Shown: positions 13,001 through 23,198 of the stretch, piece after piece
How positions within the stretch are numbered: the first letter of the stretch is position 1
Layout: the number at the start of each line of letters is the position of its first letter
Assembly (NCBI RefSeq): GCF_905220415.1
Contig: NC_059554.1
Coordinates: forward strand, 8,023,001-8,087,000
Reading direction: 5' to 3'
Length of the DNA stretch: 64,000 nucleotides
From: Colias croceus
Lineage: Eukaryota; Arthropoda; Insecta; Lepidoptera; Pieridae
Notes under the pieces: model-generated
What the model was told of the DNA's origin: nothing
Databases searched by the model: none
Seen by the model: the letters and a program-made list of their open reading frames with translations, nothing else
Position numbers and translations under genes: made by a program

Positions 13001-16000
13001 GCTTAACGCATGGAGCGACGGCGAAATAAAATGTGCTGATATATTATCTATAGTGATGGAAGCGAATGTGGTCCAAATATATTTTTTTCATTTGTTTATA
13101 GGTAGATAAGTAATTGGATGTTCGTTATATATTTACACATTTAGAGAAAACAGTTTCCCGTGACTGCTAATGACCTAACGTTTGTTCATTTGTTTTACAC
13201 GTTTAAAAGTTAAAGTCTTATCGACAAATATAAGTTTTATACATTTTAAAACCTTACATAATATTGCACGCAATATTTATGATTTAGTATGAAACTCACC
13301 AGCGTGTAGCTTTACCGGAAGCATTTGTTACTCCCCATTGCGTTCTGTTAAAAACGTTACACACACATCTGAACTGTAAAATATTCCTTGGTAAAAATAG
13401 TGGAAAACATCACGTAATAAATTGCTATAAGCAACCGCGTTCCTCAGGGCGAGCTTAGTAAGCTCCACTGAGTGACTTATAGCTTCTAGTGAGGAACTTT
13501 TTTAGACTTTTATATGAAGTCTGAGACTTATGGTTTGTTTGCGTTGATTTATAGCGGCCATATTATATGGATTTGCGGATTACGGATACAGAATAATGAA
13601 TAGGTGCGTTAATTTTGTATGCAAATAGCGATCCCTTGTGATAAGATTAGCCGTTCAAAATGTCTCTTACTTGTACCTTAATTTGGGTATAGAAACACAT
13701 GATCAAAATAAAGGTATTAATAAAAAAAATTATTTTTCTCAATCATGTAGTTCTTTGTAGAAGAGAGACTATTAGCTTCATTAGTGATTTGCAATAAAAC
13801 CAAACTTATAACATAGTTTTATGTATCTGAACGATTTAGATTTTAACTATCTCTTTTTGTTGATGCTTTCAAAGGGAATGGATGGCTGCAATATCAAAAA
13901 CAGTGAGTATATTTGAACAGATATTCAACAATATTGTGAATTTTAAACGTGGCTCTACGTGTGTTTTATAATTCAATTTTTTATAATCTGTTTGAAGTAG
14001 TTTCTACTACTAATTCTTCTATTAGTGTAGGTAAATTATGGAAAATAATATATAAAGTTATCGAATCACAACCAGAGATTTATCAAGAATTTATTTTAAC
14101 CTTTTCAAAATTTTCACAGTTTAATCCAATACAAGCAGATACAAATACTGCGGTATTTCTTGAATTATTACTATCAAGACTTTCTTTTATTTATACAGAT
14201 AATGGAATTAACGTAAATTTCGTTGCAGCTGCCCCCGCCGCCCCACATCGAGTTAGTTATGTCAATGCCTTACCTCCGCACTGCCTTCAAGCGACCGACA
14301 GTCAGAGTTAGACGTAAGTAACTTTTTTAATTTTTTTTTATTGTACAATAGGGGAGCGCTTGGCTATAATCTCGGCTAATGGCAAGCTGAGATGTGGCCT
14401 AAAATGGAGCGCGCTTCCCTAGAATGTACCTATACACTCTCCTCTTGAAGACCTCCAAATTGTACTCATCGGGGAACACAGATTCAGGAAGCATGTTCCA
14501 GTCCCAGTAGCGGTTCGAATAAAGAATGACGATCCGAACCGCTCTGTCCGGGTACATGGAACGTCAACCATGTACTATGTGTAACTAGATTTAAAAAAAA
14601 GTAATCTTAAGATCTTATTATTTTTGCACTTTGATGTACCTACGTATAGTAAGACTCTGATTATCCGAACGCCGATTTACCAAATCGCCAATTATCCGAA
14701 TCGGTACTAAGCGTTATACAAAAAATTAAAACGAAGTACCTACCTACCTAATCTCTGTTTTGTTTAGCTGTAATGAGTTGGAATTTGCTGGAGTCCAGAT
14801 ATTTTTCAATCAGTGGTTCAAATTTATGGTAGAAAGCTATAAGGAAGACCCTAATTACGTACGTTTATTCCATGTGTGACAGTTGTTTTTTTTTACTAAT
14901 AGTCTTTGTCTGATTATCAGAATTTTCGATTATCCGAATCAGCCCCGGTCCCAATTAATTCGAATTTATTTGATACTTAATTACGCCTTATTTGTCGTGT
15001 GATTCACCGCTTTTTCTCACAAAAACCGCAAACATAATGCAAGCATGGGCGTAGCCACGGTGGGGCAGGGTGGGGCGCTTGCCCCACCCAGGCTTTGACC
15101 TGGAAGGTACTTAACCAAATCTAAAAATTGAACTATCCAGGTACTAACTACTAAGGTTAATATCCGAAAGTAAATTCACACTCGATTCTCGAAAGCCGAC
15201 AGTCGACACAGAAAATGAGACCTAAACATTAGTATTATTTACCTCTACATTGACTGACTAACAAATAATTGTCATACGCCCAGCGACCAAACGGCTGAAG
15301 ATAGGGACACATTTTGGATCTATTTCGTGATGTGGTAGGTGAACGATAAGGTGTTTTGAATAAGAATAATACACAGAATAAAGTGAGTGTTATAAAAAAG
15401 TTTTCAAGGTAAAGAAGGTGCCATCGCAAATGCGTTCGCAAATGCGTTCGCCAATGCGTTCGCAAATGCCTTCGCAAATGCCTTCGCAAATGCCTTCGCA
15501 AATGCCTTCGCAAATGCCTTCGCAAATGCCTTCGCAAATGCCTTCGCAAATGCCTTCGCAAATGCCTTCGCAAATGCCTTCGCAAATGCCTTCGCAAATG
15601 CCTTCGCAAATGCCTTCGCAAATGCCTTCGCAAATGCCTTCGCAAATGCCTTCACAAATGCCGGCGGCACAGCCGCCGGCCGTGCCACCGGCACGAGGTT
15701 CGAAGACTTTGGGTACCTACATACAGTTGCTAGTTACTTAATATTATTTTTTTATTGTTGCCCCACCTTGAGCATGGGGTCAAGGTGGGGCAACAATAAG
15801 CCATGGGGCTAGCTACGCCCATGAATGCAAGATGTAGTATGGTCGTGTTTTTTGAATTTCCATAAATTAATTTATGTACTAATCTAGAAAACTAATCCTG
15901 ACATAGAGCTGCTAAGTACGATACTATAAATTCGAATCACATCGTAATGGAGGGTTTTAGTTGGTAACATAACTCACGGCCTTTTCAACGAAGCTGTAGG

Positions 16001-19000
16001 GATTCCATGCAGGTTTTTCCCATCTATAAATTCAACTAATCTATATTATATGACATGTTTGTCTGTATTTTCATTATAGAATCGTCAGCTATGCATTTGA
16101 TCATGTGATGATATGAGTGCATGAGTCCAAGTAATGGTCAGTAAAATCAGTAATGGTACAACCAATCTTTACAGTGTACTACAGGAAAAGCCTGAGTGCA
16201 CAGCTAGTAGTATGACTATATGAGTTCTTTTTGCTTAAAAAAAATGAAATCTTGTTGGACTGTTTTTACTACAGAAGTTGATTTACCTACAGAAAGTTAT
16301 ACACACTACTCAAAAGTCCTCAATAATTATCTCTACAAAAACAAGCTGCTGAAATTCATCACTTTATTTCAACAAATTACATTTCCATAATACCAGTACT
16401 TCGTTACGATATAAAAACCGGAATGTTGTGAAGTGGCGACATTAAAACTCATGTAATTAATCCCATGTACAATTTTCACGTGCCTGAGATTAAAATAATA
16501 TATAAAATACGCAAGTGTACTGAATGGGCTGACTATTTACTTGTTCATTAAGAAAATAATAAATATGTAAGCTTCAGCATGCGCCTTTGTTTCAATAGTT
16601 GCTACTTGCTAGTTAAATGTAGCGCGATAGTTCATAATATATTCTCCATCTTGTCGCATCTGGCTTGATGAGATCTAATATAATTTAATAAAATTATAAT
16701 CTAATTAAGTTAAAAGTAATATTTTTAAGGTAAAAGAAACTCATTAAGTGCTGATTTACACAGGGTCAGTAGACAAGTCAGTCGCGGCGCCGAAATTCGG
16801 CGCCGCGACTTACTTTAACTGTTTACATAGACTTCAAGCCTCTGTACTGACTTCAAATCTGTTTACACAGGGTTTTTTTCGGGTCAGCACTGATTTGCCT
16901 CGAATTTGTAGTCAGTTACTGACCCTGTGTAAATCAGCACTAAAAAATAAAATCAGTTTTATTAGTATCAAAAGCAATACACGCGCCAGATATCAATATA
17001 ACATAATATAAAGGTTGAAAAATCATTTATATTTCCTTATTTCACTTGTCAAAAATAGTAAAATCCGCGTTCGCATCACAGTCCACAGAACTCAAAAACA
17101 GTGAATTTATACGCAAACGTTAAAAATGCAGGAAATACTAATTGCCACGCTTTTAACTATTCATCAATTTGACGGCTATCAATAAATGAATGAAAACTAA
17201 ATTGGAAATGTTTGCACGTGATACCGACAGCGTTGCATTCATATTCGGAGCTCCCAAAGCATCTCTCTTTTTTTTTTGCTAATACAGCCATCACTGATTT
17301 GCTTTGGCGAGATCTTTCAAAATATTTTTGACGTGATTATTTTTATGAAAGTATCATTATGGGCGTTATAATCAAAAGAAATGAATTATATACCTACTGA
17401 GTGTAGTCCAGAATAGAAATATAATCATGGTCAAATTGAAAATAATTCCTAAAATCCAGCAATAGTTACGAAACCTAACAGACATGCTCCAGAAATAGTA
17501 CAAGTGAGCTAGTACTTTTATATTATACTAGCGGTCCGCCCCGGCTTCGCCCGTGGTACATATTAACGTTTTCTCTACATAAGAACCATCCTCGTACTTC
17601 AAGGAATATAATAAAAAAAGAATTATCGAAATCGGTTCAGCCGTTCTCGAGTTATGGAATTACAACGAAAAGTGGCATTGATTTTTATATATTAGAAGAT
17701 TATTCGTATAGAATAGTCAAATTTTTTCTTTCAAAATCCCAACTATTTAGTCACTGAACTATAAGCTTTCGTTTTAATTTCAACAGCTCACGACTTTCCA
17801 TCAAATTAGATAGCGCTCTTTGTAAGTCGAAAATTCAATAAAAACTACGTGACTTCCCTTGTCCTTCTCGTTTTAACGTTCTTGTTTAATGTTCTCTAAA
17901 ACATGAATTGTGAAATTCAGGGCATTTAATTTTCTTTGTTTGTGATAATAATATTAATATTTGTTTGCTTTAAGCTGGGTTGCGGTGGACAATGTTTTGG
18001 TCATTTTGTTTGTTCTTTAAAAGGGCCCGGCGTAAACAATGAACAAATTCGACCGGAATTCTTAAACTCAATTTATAATTCAATTTACTGGCCCTTGTAA
18101 GTGTATATTGTTGAGTATCCCTCAGTATATTCCATACAATACGGAGCAAAGAAATACAATTTGTATTTTATTACGGAGTTCAGTAACTTTGATACGTGTG
18201 GAATTGCTATCAGATCTTTATATTGTCAGGCTCCATTGTCCATCAAAATGTTTAATTGTCCATTACACATACACCTCTTGCCCATAAACTTATACTTTCA
18301 TTATTTTTCCTTGACCACTAGATTGCCTGGAAGAGATCGCTGTCTTAGCGATAAGACCGTCTATTGTGCTCAACTGTGTCTTTTTTTTGTTGTTTGTAGG
18401 TAAATCTTAACTATGGTTATTAATTAACTTAGCTAACATAAAATGAGCCAGACCACAAACGCGTCGGCTTAACATCTTAACATTAGATTAAGATTACTAG
18501 TTCCCAGAGTGATATGGACGTCTTATCTGAATGAGAAATATAGGATAGACCCGCAATTAAGCCTAACTAGGACTAACTCTAAATGACCGAACTTTCTCGA
18601 AACCGTAATGATGGTCTGGACTTTAAATAACAGAAGCTTCGCGGAGTTAAATGACGATTAATCATCATCATTATCATCATCATCAGCCCATATATGTTCC
18701 CACTGCTGGGACACGGGCCTCCTATGGGGGTACAGGCCATAATCCACCACGCTGGCCAAGTGCGTGTTGGCGGATGACACATGTCGTCGAACTTTTTAAA
18801 TCTATGATGACGATTAATAAAACCAATAAATTTTGCTTAAATATTTATCGCCTGTAACAAAAAGTTTGAGACGATGTAATAAAAGTTTCACTTTAATAAC
18901 ACACTTTTTTATTATGAAGTACTCAGTTGATGAACGGTATTCAGTTGATAACAGTTGATAAACGCTATAAGATTCATTGTACGGTATTTAAATTAATATC

Positions 19001-22000
19001 TATAAAGCGTGGAGTAGTGGAAAATTATTCAATTTAGAAAAAACTCTCATCAATAAATAATACCTTTGCGGTTTTATAAAAAATCACATTATGTTTCGTT
19101 TCTAAATTAAATAATTCGATATGCCCTAACGCTATTCTTACCTGTAATGAAATAAACCCGTCTGACCATACGTAGGAATTAAATGAAAATTAACGTAAGC
19201 TTCTCAGCTTTATGAGGGTGAATGAACTAAGTTTATAATAATGTTCATTCAAAGATAGAGATTTAGTTTATCTGTAGAATGAGACTAAAACAGTATACAG
19301 ATGTATTAAATGATTTTGAGGCTAGATCAGTCGTCTGTCTGCTTGTCCAGCTTTGTAAGGATTTAGTTTTAAGACAAACTCAAACTTCTATATAAGTTTA
19401 TTTTAGATTCTATAGAGACAATCGTCAAGAAGTCTTGGTAAGGGCTCTTTTTAATAATAGTTTATACAAAGAATTGTAATCAACTTGTAGAGTCGTATAA
19501 AGCAGAAAGCCACACAATGTCATAAATATCTATACAATTGCATATAAGATACAGTACTCTCTTCATTTTATATTTTTTCTTATCTTTAAAGCCAATCTTC
19601 TATGAGTGTATAGATAAATAGATATATGTTTTAGTTCGAGCATGACCCAATTAATGCCGTAGCAGGCTCTACTCTGTGGGCTCTACCACTTAGAATATTA
19701 TAAATTCATATTTTCTCGTAGGAAAAGAAAAACAAGTCATAAGACATGGTTAGTGGAAGCTTGCATTAACATTTTATGTATCATGTTTTTCAAACAAATA
19801 TAAATCTGTTCAGATTTCTATATAAATGATTATAGTTCTATTAAAAGTAATTAAAAAGTAATTTTTTTTTTGGGTTTGATTGACAATTTTTTATACGTAA
19901 CCCCGCGGCAGCACTTTATTAACACAAAACAAATTCAGGGGCGTTACTGGAAGAGCAAAAAAGGTTCGACACGTCCTCTCCCACATGAAAATCAGGGACG
20001 GAATCACAATATTAGACTAGTGTGGGCTTGTTTTTTTATGTAACAGCCTAAAGTAGCGAACCTTGAAACGATAGAGGGAAAATATCTACAAGAAAAGAAA
20101 AGACCACAAAGAGTATTTTGCGTTATACAAAACATTTTTTTCAAAAGATTAATCTTAGTTACTTATTTATAACTATCTGATAGAGAATAAAAGACGTTGA
20201 TTTGAGCATTATATTTAATCGTTTTGGTTATGTTTGCTTTCATGTGATCCTAAACTTAGAGTTTAGACTGAAACATAAATTTTAAAGGAAAAATATGAAA
20301 ACATTTATGTGCTCATTCGTATGAACTCGATGCTCCATACATGAATTCACGGATGCAATAAGAAAGAAATGTTTGCCTTAATTACCGCTTATAATACGGC
20401 CCTGTTCATAGCGAGAACATTTCGAAAACTTGTAATGCGTTTGTCATGTCGCACCCAAAATCGCTTAAAACAAAGCCTCCTTATTTATAGCTTAAAAAGT
20501 ATATACATAAATGTATTATTACTTAAATAATACAAAATTTAACGTGGGCAGAATTATGCTTGAACAGTTGAATAAGTCGAAAATTGTAGTCTGTTTAATA
20601 TTTTTACTGTGTTCTAAAGGTTAATTTTGTACTTTAATAAGAACTAATTAAATAAATAAAGCAAAGCAAAGGACGTTTTACCTCGGGGAATAAAAGTTAA
20701 ATTGAAGTATAGAAGCATAATAAATGAGTTTAGCATACTTTTTAATTAAAACATTACGTTCTACAAACTAAAATATTTTGTTTTGGTAGTTTTGAATTAG
20801 GGGTTTCGCTGAACTTGTGTGATCGCTTATTATTGTGTAACTTATGAAATGAAAATCTCTAGAGAGGTATACTAGGTGTGATTTAAACAACAATGGCAAT
20901 ATCATCAAGTGATTTTTTTTTTATACAATTAGGTACTTAATTCACACAATAATACTTATTAATAGATTTAAATTTGGGTTTGAAGCTCTTAAATATTAAT
21001 TAATCTAGTTTGGCGTAGTTTTAGACTGGCAATTAAATATTAATGTCTCTTGTAATAATATCAGTTTGAATTTCCAAATAATTTTCACATAGCAAAAAAA
21101 CATTTCCCGCCAAAACCAGATGTCAAAATAATCTGTTGTCTGTACAATATGGCGGGTTACCCGCCCCGTAAGTAATGCGTAGTTAATGGCTCAGCTGCCT
21201 CTTTCTTGTTGAGCAGCATTATTGTGCATAATTCTCCCCAGCCAGCCCCTTTTATAAGCTTTTCTAACAATATGATCTCATTTACATTCTTTAATAAAAT
21301 ATGTAGGTACGCATTTTAGTATTAAACTGAAAGAATGTTATGCACAATGTGGTTGGTAATTGTGTTTTATTATTATTTAACCTGATATTGTTGTACATGA
21401 TAATGAAAATAGAGTAAGCTCTAAGCTAGTGTAGTATAATATTATTATCTGTGCTGTGAGGTAATCATTTGTTTTATATTATTATTACGATAAATAATAC
21501 GCTATGGAAAAAAAGAAAGTTACATTACAGGCTCCTGAAAAAAAGTTTATTAGTATGTAGTTTTATATTAGAAGCCTGAGTATGTATAGGTATTATATAG
21601 GTATAATGGTGTAAAAATAGAATATGATTTATTTAACTAGGTACCTAATTATTTATTAGTGTTACAAAAGCCTTAAAAATTAAGAGCTATATTACATTAT
21701 GTAAAAAATAAAGTCGATCTCCATTTATTGATCACGCTTGACTCTACTAGGATCTAATAGAGGAGTAGAGCTACGATGAATATCTTACAAAAAATATTCC
21801 CTATAAGACTGAATTACACAGCTAGTAGTAATTTATTTTGTATCTCCAGCGACACCATCAGAAGCCTACAATAGGAACGCTCGTAACGCGGTTGGCGCGC
21901 TCGACGGGCGCGGACTGGTCGCCGTGATCAAGCGCCAGGTGCCGCTGGCGGGACAACTGAACCACGAGCTGGCCTGGGGGCAAGGCTGGGGCTGGGTCAC

Positions 22001-22524
22001 CCTGCCGAACGGCGTGTGGAGTGGAAGTTAGTATTATTTTGTGGCTAGAAACATTATAGTTTAGAGGTTCTGTTGATCTTTGTCTGTCATTCACATTATT
22101 GAAAATGTATTTACAAGAAGCTCTTAACTGTTATATCAAGGGAATTTGCTTATAAGAAAGGAGAAAAAAGAAAATAAATTAGTTTATCTTTATAAATTTA
22201 TAATACAATTAATTTTAATTAAAAGACGATCGTTGACTCCAGCTTATTAAAATGTATAATATGTGTTACTATGTAATAGTATCTAAACATAATTATATTG
22301 TTTACATTACAGGACTAACATGGTCGCAAGACGGGGAAGACTTCGCGCTCCACGCAATGCCCATCATGCATCACACCAACGTCTCTGAAGCCTGCTCCAT
22401 GCTGGACGGCGTCACGGCCTACGAGTGCTCTGCGTATGAACAGGCGCTAGCGGAGTACGACGACACTGCCACCACCTCTAATGACTGGGACTTCGGAGTA
22501 GACTGCGGGGACTTCATGATGTAG
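1087..22524 (+). CDS. PH-domain protein, 3' part (five exons, 5' end outside window)
   Basis: The exons read as 1087-1160, 10256-10461, 13875-13906, 21850-22026 and 22313-22524, ending at TAG. All junctions are GT-AG and their phases (1, 0, 2, 1, 1) agree, giving about 233 residues. The first exon encodes YLWNSWSEEWVVLYDDS then MAWFK, the beta-strand pattern of a pleckstrin-homology domain. The second ends WMLAKSDAEM and the 32-nt third gives EWMAAISKT, which together form the C-terminal PH helix with its conserved Trp. After the PH fold the protein continues with a Trp/Gly-rich segment (ELAWGQGWGWVTLPNGVW) and ends in an acidic tail (YDDTATTSNDWDFGVD then CGDFMM). PH domains usually bind phosphoinositides or proteins at membranes; ligand and orthologue are unknown here. 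The 5' exon(s) lie upstream because the first exon starts in phase 1. Introns of 9.1, 3.4, 7.9 and 0.3 kb hold mostly repeats. Confidence 0.8.
1212..1424. repeat. Dispersed SINE/LINE-tail-like repeat
   Basis: It starts with the GC-rich tip 'ctaggtttccgcccgcgg', runs through a 'ggttcagtagtttaggcgtg' core and a short (CAGA)n run, and ends 'ataatattagtatggat'. Related copies lie at 26305-26680, 27430-27650, 32163-32336 and 36735-36952 in both orientations. The family is not assigned from sequence alone. Confidence 0.7.
1453..1640. repeat. Second dispersed SINE-like repeat, back to back with the first
   Basis: It begins 'actagctgcgctcggcgg', contains a 'cggaccagtagatcctaaga' core and ends with 'tataatattacctagtatag'. 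Its tip is the reverse complement of the end of a preceding element, producing the perfect inverted repeat at 1426-1473. Confidence 0.55.
3660..4640 (-). pseudogene. 5'-truncated non-LTR retrotransposon (Jockey/CR1-like RT C-terminus)
   Basis: A minus-strand ORF at 3981-4583 (200 residues) follows an open stretch upstream reading 'DIVDYQTYLGVTIDSRLNWQ'. The YLGVTID...W..HI motif and the later 'PYKTLLLLYKSLAESIISYG' are characteristic of the region just after the reverse-transcriptase palm in Jockey/CR1-type elements. The catalytic part and everything 5' is missing, as expected for a 5'-truncated insertion. Downstream on the minus strand lies about 320 nt of untranslated sequence, then an (AAAT)n-type tail at about 3660-3692. 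It sits in the first visible PH-gene intron. The intact 200-residue ORF suggests a fairly recent insertion. Confidence 0.8.
4638..4676. repeat. Perfect hairpin, 17-bp arms and 5-nt loop
   Basis: The arms at 4638-4654 and 4660-4676 are exactly reverse-complementary with the loop 'taaat'. It abuts the truncated 5' end of the retrotransposon relic. A 14-base direct repeat (aattgatatattat) flanks it at 4624-4637 and 4702-4715. Confidence 0.75.
5712..5907. repeat. Dispersed short repeat ending in 'gggcgaagccggggcgg'
   Basis: A core 'cgagaacggcttaaccgatt' is followed by 'cttgaagt.cgaagatggtt' and a GC-rich tip. An inverted copy lies at 17527-17695 and a truncated copy at 59936-60083 inside the Harbinger element. 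Family not assigned. Confidence 0.6.
7324..8251 (-). mobile_element. Decayed Tc1/mariner-like transposon
   Basis: Inverted tips share the 19 bases 'ccggcacaattagcggaaca' (7331 onward) with the reverse complement of 8226-8245, and both ends adjoin TA. The minus strand carries transposase pieces. 'MVWGGICLRTRTELLIVTGG' is followed by an in-frame stop, and the ORF at 7691-7897 has the second catalytic Asp motif 'QDNARAH' and 'WPANSPDMNPIKHVWD'. The position that should be the third catalytic acidic residue (NPIEH) is Lys, so the enzyme would be dead even without the stop. Confidence 0.85.
13875..13906 (+). CDS. 32-nt internal exon of the PH-domain gene
   Basis: The flanking exons (ending 10461 in phase 2, starting 21850 in phase 1) cannot be joined directly: that gives a stop within nine codons. 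The segment after 'ttcaaag' at 13875 restores the frame and reads (K)EWMAAISKTV, the expected end of a PH helix. To keep frame the donor must be 'A|gtatat' at 13907. The stronger-looking 'gtgagt' four bases earlier would put the next exon out of frame. The protein sequence supports the exon well; the exact donor is an inference. Confidence 0.72.
13949..14311 (+). CDS. Unrecognised 120-codon ORF in a PH-gene intron
   Basis: An ATG-initiated ORF encodes a mixed hydrophobic/polar protein with segments such as GKLWKIIYKVIESQPEIYQ and FLELLLSRLSFIYTDNG. It ends in a Pro/Ala-rich, more GC-rich tail (FVAAAPAAPHRVSYVNALPP). I do not recognise the family. It lies just upstream of an RTE-like repeat tail (14335-14580), so it may belong to a transposon or a past insertion; chance is also possible. 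An internal 'ttatacag' could serve as an acceptor, so the ORF may combine intronic and exonic sequence. No signal peptide is evident. Confidence 0.3.
   Translation: MALRVFYNSIFYNLFEVVSTTNSSISVGKLWKIIYKVIESQPEIYQEFILTFSKFSQFNPIQADTNTAVFLELLLSRLSFIYTDNGINVNFVAAAPAAPHRVSYVNALPPHCLQATDSQS
14335..14580. repeat. RTE-like non-LTR 3' tail repeat
   Basis: It contains 'gctgagatgtggcctaaaat', 'ggagcgcgcttccctagaat' and 'ggggaacacagattcaggaa', an arrangement I associate with common lepidopteran non-LTR 3' ends. Only the untranslated-type end is present. Confidence 0.5.
15044..15823. mobile_element. Non-autonomous hAT-like element (780 bp)
   Basis: Perfect 12-bp inverted tips (CATGGGCGTAGC and its complement) are flanked by an exact 8-bp target duplication, AATGCAAG, at 15036-15043 and 15824-15831. 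Eight-base duplications with CA...TG ends are typical of hAT-class transposons. Further subterminal G-rich complementarity (ggtggggc) is present at both ends. No transposase is encoded; the interior is dominated by the 12-bp minisatellite. It lies in the third visible intron of the PH gene. Confidence 0.85.
15421..15660. repeat. 12-bp minisatellite, 20 units
   Basis: Twenty head-to-tail units of 'ccttcgcaaatg' can be counted. The first four differ at one to three positions and the last has one change; the 15 between are identical. The unit length is a multiple of three and the unit lacks stops, so long low-complexity ORFs (MPSQ, AKAF and RRHL repeats) appear in several frames. These are by-products and not evidence of a protein. 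Confidence 0.95.
16748..16940. mobile_element. Harbinger-type MITE (193 bp)
   Basis: Inverted tips of about 24 bp begin GTGCTGATTTACACAGGG. They are flanked by TAA on both sides (16745-16747 and 16941-16943), matching the 3-bp TWA duplication of PIF/Harbinger elements. The interior contains a GC-rich palindrome around 16787-16810. No coding capacity. Confidence 0.8.
17527..17695. repeat. Dispersed short repeat (inverted copy)
   Basis: It begins 'tactagcggtccgccccggc' and contains 'gaaatcggttcagccgttct'. This is the reverse-orientation relative of 5712-5907. Confidence 0.6.
18318..18412. repeat. Dispersed repeat tail
   Basis: The 'ttgcctggaagagatcgctg' followed by 'agcgataagaccgtctattg' block resembles a very common lepidopteran interspersed repeat, probably the 3' end of a non-LTR element. 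Identified from memory of the motif only. Confidence 0.4.
18645..18790. repeat. Dispersed repeat with (ATC)n tail
   Basis: A short ATC-rich microsatellite at about 18659-18686 abuts 'cccactgctgggacacgggc', a motif seen in abundant lepidopteran repeats that have a simple-sequence tail. The open frames across it look like by-products. Confidence 0.5.
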
Positions 22525-23192
22525 ACTGAATTCGAGTCGATGCAATAATTTTGCGTTCTGGCTCTACTTTACGAACGGTTTTGGTAGATGCGGTAGATGC
22601 TAAATCTTCGATGCTGAAAGTAGACTTGGTAGGCGGTTCGTATAGCAGAGCAGAATTGCGTATATTTATGTTGTATTTCAAATTTTCTTTCATTGTGAAA
22701 GTGTCAAAATATTCCTTTAAACTGCTAAGCAGTGTTTTATGTATTGTTTTATCTATTCGACATTACTCCTTCGTTTTTATTTTAATTGATCAACATTGAG
22801 AGTGCTGGTCACAATCCTTGAATTACACTGATGTGCCAATTATCTAATGATTAATATTGAAGAGCGTCTTATGAATTTTATACAATGACCCTTTATGGTT
22901 AAAGCGAGAGAGTTATATATTAACCGATGGACGAATTATGGATCGGTCGTATTTTCAGTAATAGTTGCATGCTCTTTAGCTAACTGTGTTGTCATAGAGA
23001 TGTGTGTAGACGATAAAACTAGATTTTCGTATTCTGCTCTACGGCCTACGACACTGTAGGTTATCAATTGTCTTAGCCATAGACCTCTTTAAGCACTGTA
23101 GACGTTTATAAGAACCCCGTATTTGGTAGTCGGAACATTAAGTGCAAGTCTATACATCTTCCTTTTTATACGTTTTGTACGGTTCGATGTTG

Positions 23193-23198
23193 AATAAA
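23193..23198 (+). terminator. Candidate poly(A) signal of the PH-domain gene
   Basis: AATAAA lies 669 nt after the stop codon at 22524 and is followed by a T/G-rich stretch. No closer canonical hexamer was noticed. The implied 3' UTR is about 22525-23215. Confidence 0.5.

Noticed and set aside
15235..15741. Low-complexity ORFs (RRHL, AKAF and MPSQ repeats)
   Set aside because: Generated by the 12-bp minisatellite inside a non-autonomous transposon; no start context, splice or domain evidence.
22551..22799. Plus-strand ORF of 82 codons after the PH-gene stop
   Set aside because: Lies in the 3' UTR with no domain or conserved start.
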